Source: Acidobacteriota bacterium (GTDB lineage Bacteria > Acidobacteriota > Thermoanaerobaculia > Multivoradales > JBCCEF01). From it: a stretch of DNA of 64,000 nt. The stretch's first letter is position 1. Each line of letters starts with the position of its first letter. The stretch covers positions 62,001 through 126,000 of the forward strand of contig JBCCHV010000008.1 in assembly GCA_039028635.1 (NCBI GenBank), read 5' to 3'. The notes under the pieces were generated by a model that did not search any database, was not told the origin of the DNA, and saw only the letters and a list, made by a program, of their open reading frames with translations. Made by a program: the position numbers and the translations under genes. This document shows positions 7,477 to 15,979 of the stretch, one piece after another.

Positions 7477-9537
7477 ATGCAACAGAACCACGACTCGCAA
7501 CCCACCGGTCGCCTTGGCTTCCTGATCGCGGCCATCGTCCTGGGGATGGGCTTCACGACCGCCGCCCATGCCAACAACGGCGTCATCAGCTATGCCTACC
7601 CGGTCACCGGTATCACCGTCGACGGCGATCTCTCGGACTGGAGTGCCTTCTGGGAACCCACCATCCTCCACGACGACGAAGAACCCGAAGGGGCGGCGGA
7701 CTTCTCCGCCTGGTTCCGGGCCGGCTACCACCTCGAGAGCCGGTCCCTCTACCTGGCGGTGGAAGTGCGCGACCAATCCCACCGCATCGACGACAGCGAA
7801 GGCGCCACCTGGGAGAGTCAGGACACTCACCTTCTCTACCTCGACGCCCGCCACGAGCCTTCGGGCTCCGGCAACACGCTTTGGATGGCCGGCGAGTCCT
7901 TCCGCGAGATCGAAGCGCCCCTCCCAGCCTGGGATCCAGGCATCGGCACACCTTCTTGGCGAAACGCCGAGGTCGCCGTCCGCCGAGCCGGTGATCGCAC
8001 TTTCTACGAGTGGCGGCTCCATCTAGGAAAGCTGATTCGGCCCAACCGAACCCTCGGCCTCGACCACCTTTTCGCCGACGTCGACGCCGAAGATACCGAC
8101 TCGTCCCTTTACATCTGGGGACCGGGCCTGGGCAAGAGCGCCAACTCTCATCGACTGGGTGATCTCGTGCTCCTCGCGGACGGCGCCCGCCTCAGCGAGC
8201 TGCGCGGCCAGGTGCGCTGGAGCGACAGCGAGCAGCCGCTGCCCCCGCGGGTGCGCATCAGGTCCCAGAATCACCCGGAGCTCTCGGTGCAAACAACCCT
8301 CGACGCTGCCGGCCGGTACAGCGTTCGCCTGCCCCCGGGCAGCTATTCGATCAGCGCCGCCCACGGAGTTTCGAAACCTTTTGGAAGTGGAGCCGACGAT
8401 CTGCCGGCGCATTTCGACGCCGATACTGCAGTCGAGGCCACGGTGCGGCCGGGACGCGTTGCCGCGGCACCTCCCCTCGTGCTGAACGCCTTGCAACGGC
8501 CCGATTTCCTGTTCCGCTCCCACGGCGTCCTCTACGACTTCGACCCTGCCGCGAGCCGCACCGTCGACACCTTCCTCGACGCCTTCCGCCAGTACTACCG
8601 AGTGCCCGGCGTTTCCGTCGCCCTCGTCAAGCAGGGTCAGATCGTCTATCGCCGCAGCTACGGCATCCGCAACCGGCGCACCGGCGCGCCGGTCGAGAGC
8701 TCGACCCTCTTCGAGGCCGCCTCGATTTCGAAACCGGTCTTCGCTTTCCTCGCCATGCGCCTGGCGGAGCGCGGCATCCTCGATCTCGATGTGCCGCTCC
8801 ATCGCGCTCTCGAGTTCCCCAACATCGCCGGCGACGAGCGCTCCAAGAACCTCACCGCGCGCCACATCCTCACCCACCAATCGGGACTGCCGAACTGGGC
8901 CTGGGGCGGTCCCGGCGGCTGGGAGTCGGGCGGCCCTCTCGAGCTCAACTTCGCTCCGGGAACCCGCTTCGACTACTCCGGCGAAGCCTTCAACTACCTC
9001 GGGCGTGTCCTCGAAGCAATCACCGGCAAGGATCTCGAAACCCTCTTCCAAGAGGAGGTCTTCGGCCCCCTGGGCATGATCAACTCCGACTTCGCCCTCG
9101 ACCGCGGGCAATCCACCACCGCCGCCATGGGACACATCGTCGAGCTGCCGGTGCTGCGGCAACGGGCCGACTTCCCGAGCCCCGCCTCCAGCCTGCACAC
9201 CACCGCCGAGGACTTCTCGCGCTTCATGATCGGCGTCGCCGAAGGCCGCGGCCTGAAACCGGAGACCTACCGCGAGATGCTCTCCCCACGAGTCGAGGTT
9301 CCCGTCGAGCAACGCGTCTATCGCAATCCGTGGGCACAGAGCATCAGCCATGGCTTCTTCGTCCAGGAAACTCCCCACGGCCCCCTCGTTGAGCACGGCG
9401 GCAACAACGGCGACTTCCACTGCAAGTTCGGACTCTTCACCGACAGCGGCGACGGCTACGTCATCTTCACCAACAGCAACCAGGGCGACGAGCTGATGCG
9501 TGCCTTCGAAGTCTTCCTGCTCCACGGGCGACCATAG
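7477..9537 (+). CDS. Secreted serine hydrolase (beta-lactamase/DD-peptidase fold) with N-terminal CBM9-like domain
   Basis: The frame is open from 7396, but ATG 7477 follows GGAGGGAGG and starts a signal peptide ending TTAAHA, giving 686 residues. Residues 30-230 (VDGDLSDWSAFWEP ... YLAVEVRDQ ... FYEWRLHLGKL) look like a family 9 carbohydrate-binding or DOMON-like sandwich. Residues 230-330 resemble a carboxypeptidase regulatory domain. From about 365 comes a class C beta-lactamase domain with SISK at 416-419, YSG in DYSGEAFNYLG as the second motif, and HGGNNGD as the KTG equivalent. Such proteins are esterases, peptidases or D-amino-acid hydrolases more often than true beta-lactamases. Its place after BlaI/BlaR1-like genes suggests wall-related control. 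Confidence 0.85.
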   Translation: MQQNHDSQPTGRLGFLIAAIVLGMGFTTAAHANNGVISYAYPVTGITVDGDLSDWSAFWEPTILHDDEEPEGAADFSAWFRAGYHLESRSLYLAVEVRDQSHRIDDSEGATWESQDTHLLYLDARHEPSGSGNTLWMAGESFREIEAPLPAWDPGIGTPSWRNAEVAVRRAGDRTFYEWRLHLGKLIRPNRTLGLDHLFADVDAEDTDSSLYIWGPGLGKSANSHRLGDLVLLADGARLSELRGQVRWSDSEQPLPPRVRIRSQNHPELSVQTTLDAAGRYSVRLPPGSYSISAAHGVSKPFGSGADDLPAHFDADTAVEATVRPGRVAAAPPLVLNALQRPDFLFRSHGVLYDFDPAASRTVDTFLDAFRQYYRVPGVSVALVKQGQIVYRRSYGIRNRRTGAPVESSTLFEAASISKPVFAFLAMRLAERGILDLDVPLHRALEFPNIAGDERSKNLTARHILTHQSGLPNWAWGGPGGWESGGPLELNFAPGTRFDYSGEAFNYLGRVLEAITGKDLETLFQEEVFGPLGMINSDFALDRGQSTTAAMGHIVELPVLRQRADFPSPASSLHTTAEDFSRFMIGVAEGRGLKPETYREMLSPRVEVPVEQRVYRNPWAQSISHGFFVQETPHGPLVEHGGNNGDFHCKFGLFTDSGDGYVIFTNSNQGDELMRAFEVFLLHGRP

Positions 9538-9638
9538 GAACCGCCTGTCAACGACTGGTCAGAGCCCGGTCACGACTCGCGCGGTCCGAATGGGGTACTC
9601 CTGGGAGGTGATCGATAATTTCTTCTAGGAGCACCAGC

Positions 9639-11192
9639 ATGCATCTCGACCATCGACCGCCCGTTGCCTCCGCCCGCATTCGGTTCCTCCTTCTGGGGGT
9701 TCTCGCGCTCGTTTGCCTCGCCGCTCCCGGCTGCGCGACCGAGGATCCCCCCGACCGGCAACTCCCGAATCACCCAATCCTGGGCAACGGGATCTGGATG
9801 GGCGGCTTCGGCGATCTCGAAACCGAAGAGCCCGTCTGGATGCCCACCCTGATCGAGCTCGAAGCCTCCGGCAAGAAGATTCAAGGCCAGCTCAAGGGCC
9901 GCTTCAAGTCCCCGATCGAGGGCAAGCTCGCCGGCGAGAACCTTCGCCTGGAGACCCGTCTCCAGGGACGAAAGCTCACCTGCGACGCCAGCCGCGAAGG
10001 CGAGTTTCTGGTCGGCGACTGCCGATTCGGCGATCGCCCGATGAAGCTGAGCTTGACGTCCTCGCCTCCCTTGACTCGCGAGCAGGCGGCGCCCTACATC
10101 GGCCTCTACGAGCTCGCCCCCGGCCACCACCTGGCGATCGCCATGGACGAGATCCTGATCGCCATCGATCTCGAGACGGGCTGGGGTCGCACCCTGTTCC
10201 ATCAAGGGGATGATCGGTTCTTCGCCGGTCCCAAGATCACGGTGCCATTTCCGGTGGAGCGACGCCTGGCCTTCACCCGCAATGCCCAAGGCGAGGTCAC
10301 GGCCCTGACCCTGGAAAGCTCTGCCGGCACCGTCGAGGCCAAGCGCTGCTGCCAGGGTCGCAGCGAACCCTTCGCCTTCAAGAGCGCCGGCACCGAGCTT
10401 CGCGGCACCCTCCACCTGCCACCGGGAGACGGTCCCTTCCCGGCCGCCGTCTGGATCCACGGCTCCGGCCGCAGCGACCGCCACGACGCCATCCACTTTC
10501 CCGCCTACCTGGTGCGCGAGGGCTTCGCCGTCCTGGCTTATGACAAGCGAGGCATCGGCGAGTCCGGCGGCAGCTACGCCATGCCCGATGGCCGCACCTT
10601 CGGCTACCCCTTCCTCGCGCGCCGCGCCGGCGACGCCCTGGCGGCGGTGCGCGCCCTGCGCCAACGTCCGGAAGTCGATGCCGACCGGGTCGGACTCTTC
10701 GGCCTCAGCCAGGCCGGCTGGGTCGCCGCCCAGGCCGCCGGCTCGGCGGACATCGCCTTCACCGTCGTGCTCTCCGGCGGCGCCACCGCCCTCAGCCTCG
10801 AAGACAAGCACAGCCGCTGGTCCGGCGAAAACATCGCCACCGGTGGCACCGTCGAAGAGGTCATCGCCCGGCTGCGCAAAGAACCCATCAAGGAACCCGG
10901 CTTCCGCTCCCACTTCGCCAACCAGAAGAGCCCCGGACTGTGGCTCTACGGCTTCAAAGACCGCTCCAACCCGAGCCAGCTCTGCGCCGAGCTGATCGAA
11001 GACGTCGCCAAAGCCCACGGCAAAGACTTCACCGTGGTCACCTTCCCCAACGGCAACCACGCCCTCCTCGAAGCCAAGCGCGGCGGCTACGACGAGATCG
11101 GCGCCCTCGAAGAATGGGTTCCCGGCATGCACGGGGTCATCTCCGAGTGGTTGCGGGAGAAGGTCTTGAGGCTCGAGTCGACCAACGACTAG
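9639..11192 (+). CDS. Alpha/beta-hydrolase lipoprotein
   Basis: This 517-residue protein has a lipoprotein signal with Cys32 (LAAPGC) and a TAGGAG ribosome-binding site. Residues 45-240 are a beta-rich domain. The hydrolase part begins near 245 and shows an oxyanion segment WIHGSGRSDRHDA, the acyl-peptidase-like YDKRGIGESGG, the nucleophile elbow GLSQAG, the acid region YGFKDRSNP and the His in FPNGNHALLE. It belongs with dienelactone hydrolase/prolyl-oligopeptidase type exported hydrolases. The substrate is unknown. A second, shorter relative lies at 50868-51893 on the minus strand. The possible promoter has GATAAT at 9614. Confidence 0.85.
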   Translation: MHLDHRPPVASARIRFLLLGVLALVCLAAPGCATEDPPDRQLPNHPILGNGIWMGGFGDLETEEPVWMPTLIELEASGKKIQGQLKGRFKSPIEGKLAGENLRLETRLQGRKLTCDASREGEFLVGDCRFGDRPMKLSLTSSPPLTREQAAPYIGLYELAPGHHLAIAMDEILIAIDLETGWGRTLFHQGDDRFFAGPKITVPFPVERRLAFTRNAQGEVTALTLESSAGTVEAKRCCQGRSEPFAFKSAGTELRGTLHLPPGDGPFPAAVWIHGSGRSDRHDAIHFPAYLVREGFAVLAYDKRGIGESGGSYAMPDGRTFGYPFLARRAGDALAAVRALRQRPEVDADRVGLFGLSQAGWVAAQAAGSADIAFTVVLSGGATALSLEDKHSRWSGENIATGGTVEEVIARLRKEPIKEPGFRSHFANQKSPGLWLYGFKDRSNPSQLCAELIEDVAKAHGKDFTVVTFPNGNHALLEAKRGGYDEIGALEEWVPGMHGVISEWLREKVLRLESTND

Positions 11193-11237
11193 CTCGCGGA
11201 GCCCATACTCGAAGGCGTTTAAGCGCCCCTGAGCACC

Positions 11238-11290
11238 AGTCAATATAATTTTATAATTATATTGACTTTGAATTTTTGATAAATTAAATT
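11238..11290 (+). promoter_or_regulatory. AT-rich perfect inverted repeat overlapping a sigma70-like promoter
   Basis: AGTCAATATAAT (11238-11249) is repeated inverted at 11256-11267 around a 6-base loop: a perfect 12-bp stem in an AT island unlike the surrounding GC-rich DNA. The right arm contains TTGACT (11262-11267), 17 bases before TAAATT (11285-11290), which makes a good promoter for the gene at 11441. The inverted repeat would then be an operator or curved upstream element. It could also end transcription from the left. Confidence 0.55.
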
Positions 11291-11440
11291 CCTCCTGCCT
11301 GACCAGACTGACGAACCCATCGACGACTGAAGACCCAGAGTCACCTCAGGGGGCTTTCGTCACCCTCGGTGTGGATCCCGAGAGACTTCTCAGCTCTGGT
11401 CAGAGATCACTCTTTTCCATCACATCGAGGAGGAGTTCTC

Positions 11441-13882
11441 ATGAAGGACTTGATTTGGAGGGTAATTCTTCATCTCGCCGTTGTTGGCCTTTTGGCTGCG
11501 CCGGTACTGGCCGATGTCGTCGTCCCCGGCGATCCCGCCGGCCAGCAGGCCGCTTCGGACATCGCCGTGGGAAGCAACGGTGACTATGTGGTCGTCTGGC
11601 AGGACGACCGCGACGGCAACGGCTACTACGAGGTCATGGCGCGCGGCTTTCGCTCCAATGGCAGCGAGCGGTTCGGAGAGTTCGTGGTCAACTCGGTGCC
11701 TTGGGGACAGCAGACCAATCCCACCATCGCCATCGACAACGCCGGCAACTTCGTCGTCGCCTGGGAAGACGACCGCAACAACAACGGTGACGCCAACATT
11801 CTGATTCGCGGCTTCGACGTCCACGGCGTGGAGACGATCGCCGACCAGCGCGTCAACGGCGATGGCGGCAACCATCGCAATCCCGATGTCGACTTCGACA
11901 CGACCGGCGACTTCGCCGTCGTCTGGCAGGAAGACTCCGACAACAACAATGACTTCGATATTCGGGGAGTGCTCTTCGACGACGATGGCGACCGTTACAC
12001 CATCAACTTTTATCTCAACTCCAACTTGGCTGGACAGCAAACCCATCCGGCGGTCAGCTGGGGGCTATTCAGCCAATTTCTCGTCGTCTGGCAAGACGAC
12101 GCCGACCTCAATGGATACTTCGACATCAAGGCCTCGTACCGAGAAAGTGACAGCGATGAAATCATGCCGCTGCTGGTCAACAAGTACCATCGCAGCGGCC
12201 AACAGGTCGCCCCCAGCGTCGACAGCAACAGCTACGGAACTTTCATTGTCGCCTGGCAGGACGATCACGACGGCAACGGCTACTTCGACATCATGGCCAC
12301 CAGAATCATCGTCGGTGGCTTGGTCACCTGGCCGTGGACCGTCAACGCCATCGGCTACGGCGATCAGCTCAACCCCGAGGTCGCCGTCAACCCCTCCGAC
12401 GACAGCTACACGGTGACTTGGGAGGACGACCCCGACAACAACAATCTCTTCAACCTCGCGGCCAGGGGCTTCTACCAATCCGGCCACGAGAAATTCATGC
12501 AGGTCACCGTCAACAAAGTCCTCACCGGCCAGCAGCTCGATCCCCATGTCGCGGCCGCAAGCGACGGTAGGATCCGATTCTCCTGGGACGGAGACATCGT
12601 CGATGGCAACCAGTACAGCCCCTTCCTCCAGACCCTCGGCGAACCATCCTGCAATCAGCTGACGGACCTCATCCTGCCCGACGGCTTCTCGCAAGTCCTG
12701 GATAACGAGCTCATCCGCGCCGCGCCGGATCTGGTCGGTTCTCAGCTCGACCAGTACCTCACGCGCTTCAACGACTTCGTCGCCGAAGGCAATGCTCGCG
12801 CCGCCCAGTACGTCAAGCTCCGCTCCGGAGCGAACATGTCCGCCGCCGAGAAGCAGAGCAACATCATGGAAACGATGTGGACCTTCATGAGGACCGGAGC
12901 CCGCGAGGACTATGCCATCGTCGACGTCAAGGGTCTCGCCACCGCGGCAGGCATCAGCCAGAGCTCAACGAGAAAGCTCGAGACCATCACCTACTCGCTC
13001 CCGGAGAGCTGCCGCCTTTCCCCAGAGATTCCCGACTTGGTGCTGATCGAAGGGGTGCTCGAAACCGCTGTCGCCAGCGTCCCTAATCTCAAGGTCAAGC
13101 TGCGCGAGGTCGGGTTCTCGCCCTCCAAGCGCCTCTCGGTCGGCATGGACAACATCAGCAACTGGGACCTCGCGACGGAGTACCGAGGACATCTCTACGT
13201 CGGCGGCAACATCAGCTACAAGCTCTTCACTCTCGAAAACGGAGCCACTGTCTTCGACTGGGATGAGCTCGATCTCGCCGGCCACGGCGATCTCAAGCTG
13301 AGCCTCAAGCGAGGCAGTCGACCTTTCACCCTCATCGCGGGATCGGCCAACGTCTATACCGAGATCTCCGACCACCAAGTACGACAAACGGTCGCCGCCC
13401 AGGGATCTCTCGGCAGCGAGCTTCGAGGCGTTCTCAGCTTCGTCGAAGATCTGTCGGGCGCCGAGCTGCCGACGGACGCCACCGCCGAGCTCACCGGAAC
13501 CTTCACCACCAACGGCTCGGGGGACACCATCAACCTCGAGCTGGCCTACAAAGACCACCAGATTGGCTGGGGAGATTTCTCGGACTTGGGTGGCGTCGCC
13601 GGCCTGGCGGGCCTTGGCGGGGAAACCCTCGGCGACTTCGTTGGAGGCCTCGAAAACACCGTTCTTTCGATCATCGACACAGACGCGATCAACGACCTGC
13701 TCCCCTATAGCGTTACGACCACCATCGACGAGATTTCTCTCGAGATCGAGGCACAGTCTCGAGTACTCAACAGAGTCAACCTAGGCATGAGAGTCCACAC
13801 CCACGCCTGCGTGCACTACATCTTCGACTCGGATTGCGACAGCTTGACCGTCGAAATCGACGTCGATCTGTTGGACAACTAG
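11441..13882 (+). CDS. Secreted protein with seven WQDDxDxNG repeats (predicted beta-propeller) and unknown C-terminal half
   Basis: The frame opens at 11369, but ATG 11441 follows GGAGGAG and starts a signal peptide (residues 1-24, ending PVLAD), giving 813 residues. Residues 45-390 contain seven repeats of about 50-60 residues with a core like FVVAWQDDxDGNGYFDI. The DxDxNG turns look able to bind calcium, and seven copies fit a seven-bladed propeller. The rest (about 400-813) has an alpha-helical segment (RFNDFVAEGNARAAQYVK) and then long beta-rich sequence without a family I recognise. It is probably an outer-surface or extracellular protein. An AT-rich palindrome and promoter lie 150 bases upstream; a hairpin follows the stop. 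Confidence 0.8.
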   Translation: MKDLIWRVILHLAVVGLLAAPVLADVVVPGDPAGQQAASDIAVGSNGDYVVVWQDDRDGNGYYEVMARGFRSNGSERFGEFVVNSVPWGQQTNPTIAIDNAGNFVVAWEDDRNNNGDANILIRGFDVHGVETIADQRVNGDGGNHRNPDVDFDTTGDFAVVWQEDSDNNNDFDIRGVLFDDDGDRYTINFYLNSNLAGQQTHPAVSWGLFSQFLVVWQDDADLNGYFDIKASYRESDSDEIMPLLVNKYHRSGQQVAPSVDSNSYGTFIVAWQDDHDGNGYFDIMATRIIVGGLVTWPWTVNAIGYGDQLNPEVAVNPSDDSYTVTWEDDPDNNNLFNLAARGFYQSGHEKFMQVTVNKVLTGQQLDPHVAAASDGRIRFSWDGDIVDGNQYSPFLQTLGEPSCNQLTDLILPDGFSQVLDNELIRAAPDLVGSQLDQYLTRFNDFVAEGNARAAQYVKLRSGANMSAAEKQSNIMETMWTFMRTGAREDYAIVDVKGLATAAGISQSSTRKLETITYSLPESCRLSPEIPDLVLIEGVLETAVASVPNLKVKLREVGFSPSKRLSVGMDNISNWDLATEYRGHLYVGGNISYKLFTLENGATVFDWDELDLAGHGDLKLSLKRGSRPFTLIAGSANVYTEISDHQVRQTVAAQGSLGSELRGVLSFVEDLSGAELPTDATAELTGTFTTNGSGDTINLELAYKDHQIGWGDFSDLGGVAGLAGLGGETLGDFVGGLENTVLSIIDTDAINDLLPYSVTTTIDEISLEIEAQSRVLNRVNLGMRVHTHACVHYIFDSDCDSLTVEIDVDLLDN

Positions 13883-13902
13883 CCCCTCCAAACCTACTTC
13901 GA

Positions 13903-13931
13903 CCGGTGCCAACGAACCGAGTTGGCACCGG
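13903..13931 (+). terminator. Stem-loop after the seven-repeat secreted protein
   Basis: CCGGTGCCAAC (13903-13913) and its perfect complement GTTGGCACCGG (13921-13931) flank a 7-base loop, 20 bases after the stop at 13882. There is no T-run, so Rho-independent activity is uncertain. Confidence 0.55.
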
Positions 13932-14063
13932 GTCGCAAAGGTGCCATCCAGCCACTCTCCACACCACGGTACAAGCAAGAGCTCCACCCATTCGTTCAGG
14001 GTCGACCGCTCGATCATGGCAAGATCCCTGCGGGGCCGAACGCGGTCCGGAATGGCGATCGTA

Positions 14064-14091
14064 GGCTCCCGACCTAAGGAACGTCGGAGCC
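14064..14091 (+). promoter_or_regulatory. Inverted repeat in the leader of the small unknown gene
   Basis: GGCTCCCGAC and GTCGGAGCC pair around CTAAGGAAC, with one extra C, 30 bases before the ATG at 14121. It may be an operator or mRNA hairpin. The region 13932-14120 otherwise shows no gene. Confidence 0.3.
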
Positions 14092-14120
14092 CGAGGTCCA
14101 GACTGACAGGAGAGAGATCC

Positions 14121-14513
14121 ATGTCGAATCGGAGTTCCCCAGCCGACCGGTTGAGTCCCCCCTGGAGCATCACCTTCGCCGATGGCAACGGCAATCGACT
14201 CCGGTTCTGGTTGGCACCCGGGGACGACTCGCCGCGGTTCACCTACCGGCCGATCACGCCCGAGAACAGCTCGTCGGGCGTCTACAGCGGTGGAACACCA
14301 CGCCGAGGCTCGCTCTCCAACAGCCAGTCCGACGAGTTGATGAGGGCGGTTCTCGAGCTCGAGTCGGCCACCGCAAACCATGCTCCCGCGCGACGCAAGG
14401 GGACCGGCGCTTTCATCCTAGTCGAAGGAGATGAAGCAGAGCGACGCTTTCTCATCCAGTCCGGGGAGCGTCTTCGTCGATTCGAGCAGCTCCTCGAGAG
14501 CTATCGCTCCTAG
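14121..14513 (+). CDS. Small protein of unknown function
   Basis: ATG 14121 follows AGGAGAGAG and gives 130 residues; the frame is open further upstream but without a better start. The product is polar, with WSITFADGNGNRLRFW near the start and a helical C-terminus (RFLIQSGERLRRFEQLLESYRS). There is no signal peptide or membrane segment. I recognise no family. Its TAG stop (14511-14513) is the first full codon inside the left end of an inverted-repeat element, so the original C-terminus may have been changed by insertion of that element. Confidence 0.6.
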   Translation: MSNRSSPADRLSPPWSITFADGNGNRLRFWLAPGDDSPRFTYRPITPENSSSGVYSGGTPRRGSLSNSQSDELMRAVLELESATANHAPARRKGTGAFILVEGDEAERRFLIQSGERLRRFEQLLESYRS

Positions 14514-14682
14514 CAGGTTGCTGAAGAGCTCAACGGAAACCTGCTTCCGGGCCCGAGAGGGCTCCGGCGGCGAAGCCGCGAGACGGGGCCACCCTGGACG
14601 GGGTGAGCCCCTGCGCGGGCCGGAAACAAACAGCTAGCGGCGCTGGAAAGCCGCAAGGCGGACTTTTTCAGCAGCCTGCTAG
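14510..14682. repeat. 173-bp MITE-like element with CTAGCAGG ends
   Basis: Left end CTAGCAGGTTGCTGAA and the complement of the right end CTAGCAGGCTGCTGAA form terminal inverted repeats with one mismatch. The interior carries further hairpins (GGGGCCACCC with GGGGTGAGCCCC; TTCCGGGCCCG with CGGGCCGGAA) and a TTTTT run at 14664. There is no open frame. The left TAG is the stop of the plus gene ending at 14513, and the right CTA is the TAG stop of the minus gene ending at 14679. It may act as a bidirectional terminator. Confidence 0.7.
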
Positions 14683-15734
14683 CCGGCCCTACTCGCCGAG
14701 GACATCGCGATGACGACCTTTCCCAGAGCTTCCCCCTCCGCCATCGACCGCAAGGCTTCCGGAACCTCGCTGAGAGGATAGACCTTGTCGATCAACGGTT
14801 GGACCTTTCCCGCTTTCACCAGCTCGCTGACGAAAGCCAGGTCCTCTGCTTTGTCTTGCGCCATCAAGAAGGCGATCTTCTGCTTGCCCGGCTTCGCGGG
14901 CAGGAGTCCCAACAACATGGCCTTGAAAGTCGCCATCATGCCGCCTCCCGCAACCAGATAGGTCCCCTCGGGCTCGAGCGCCCGGCGGCAGGCGCGGATC
15001 GAGCGCTGGGCCACGAGATCGACGATCAGGTCGTAACGCTCACCCTGCTCGGTAAAGTCCTCGCGCGTGTAGTCGAGAACGTGGTCGGCGCCGATCGAGC
15101 GCATCCATTCGAGCTTCTTTCCATTGTCTACGCCGGTCACCACGGCTCCGCGCAGCTTGGCGAGCTGCACCGCCAGGGAGCCGGCTCCGCCTCCGGCGCC
15201 ATTGATCAAGACCTTCTGCCCCGGCTGAACCCCGCCGACGTCACGGATGCTCTGCACCGCGATGTAGGTCGCTTGGGGAAGGGCTGCGGCTTGCTCGAAG
15301 GTCAGATGACCAGGCTTCTCGACCAGGGTCGCAGTCTCGGGAATGCACACGTACTCGGCGAAGGCGCCGAAGGCGCACATTCCGAAGATCTCGTCGCCGG
15401 GCTCGAAGCGGGTGACCTTTCGGCCCACGGCTTCGACTCGGCCGGCCACGTCGCACCCCAGGATCTGGTACCTCGGCTTGAAGAAACCTCCAGACTTCCG
15501 AGCCGCATCTCGGCTCCCGCTGGGCACCACCGGATGCCGAACTTTCGGCCCCATCAAGGTCGCCATAGCAGTGATGAAGAGCGGCTTCCCGGTCAGGATC
15601 TCCCAATCGCCCAGATTCGCCGAAGCTGCCTCGACCTTGACCAGGATTTCATCGTCACAGGGAGCCGGTCGCTCGATTTCTGCGAGCTCGAGAACCTCGG
15701 ACGTTCCATAGCGATAGCGAACACTGGCCTGCAT
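14679..15734 (-). CDS. NAD(P)-dependent MDR oxidoreductase (quinone oxidoreductase type)
   Basis: This 351-residue medium-chain dehydrogenase/reductase follows a GAGGAGG site. The catalytic half holds GDWEILTGKP and ILGCDVAGRVEAVG. The cofactor half has the GAGGGAGS loop in LINGAGGGAGSLAVQLAK and the GADHVLDYTREDF strand. The zinc-binding Cys and His set of alcohol dehydrogenases is not evident, so a quinone/enone reductase is more likely. The substrate is unknown. The gene converges on the small unknown gene at 14121 and takes its stop codon from the inverted-repeat element. A 97-base stretch separates its start from the next repeat element. Confidence 0.88.
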   Translation of the reverse strand: MQASVRYRYGTSEVLELAEIERPAPCDDEILVKVEAASANLGDWEILTGKPLFITAMATLMGPKVRHPVVPSGSRDAARKSGGFFKPRYQILGCDVAGRVEAVGRKVTRFEPGDEIFGMCAFGAFAEYVCIPETATLVEKPGHLTFEQAAALPQATYIAVQSIRDVGGVQPGQKVLINGAGGGAGSLAVQLAKLRGAVVTGVDNGKKLEWMRSIGADHVLDYTREDFTEQGERYDLIVDLVAQRSIRACRRALEPEGTYLVAGGGMMATFKAMLLGLLPAKPGKQKIAFLMAQDKAEDLAFVSELVKAGKVQPLIDKVYPLSEVPEALRSMAEGEALGKVVIAMSSASRAG

Positions 15735-15830
15735 GGTGCCTCCTCACGAAAAACGGCGACCGATCGCCGGGGCGCCCTTCAGGCCGGGCGCTTGCCATCC
15801 GACTCGACTCACCTTGTCCCACGATCCGGC

Positions 15831-15979
15831 CTAGCCCGACCTTCTCACCAGCTCTCCGCTGCAAAGCCGTATGTCACGGAACCTGTCCAGTACGGCCGCG
15901 TCGCGGCACCGGCCGATGCCTTGCATATTCAGCAACCTTCGACCTTTCGCCAAGCGATCTGGTGAGAACGTCGGCCTAG
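15831..15979. repeat. 149-bp element with CTAG-ended inverted repeats
   Basis: CTAGCCCGACCTTCTCACCAG (positions 15831-15851) is matched by the inverted CTGGTGAGAACGTCGGCCTAG at 15959-15979 with two mismatches. The interior has no open frame of note. The right-end CTA (15976-15978) is the TAG stop of the Nudix gene. The same end sequence recurs at about 39492-39512. It fills most of the 241-base gap between the MDR and Nudix genes. Confidence 0.65.

Noticed and set aside
8023-9525. Minus-strand open frame of 500 codons opposite the beta-lactamase-fold gene
   Set aside because: Shadow of the plus gene, which has SISK and HGG motifs and a good ribosome-binding site.
7477-9537. True beta-lactamase conferring resistance under BlaI control
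   Set aside because: Sequence layout fits the large class C-like esterase/peptidase group; no specific beta-lactamase signature beyond the shared fold motifs.
9570-11243. Minus-strand open frame of 557 codons opposite the lipoprotein hydrolase
   Set aside because: Low-complexity Gly/Ala/Glu sequence without domains; the plus strand has signal peptide, lipobox and catalytic motifs.
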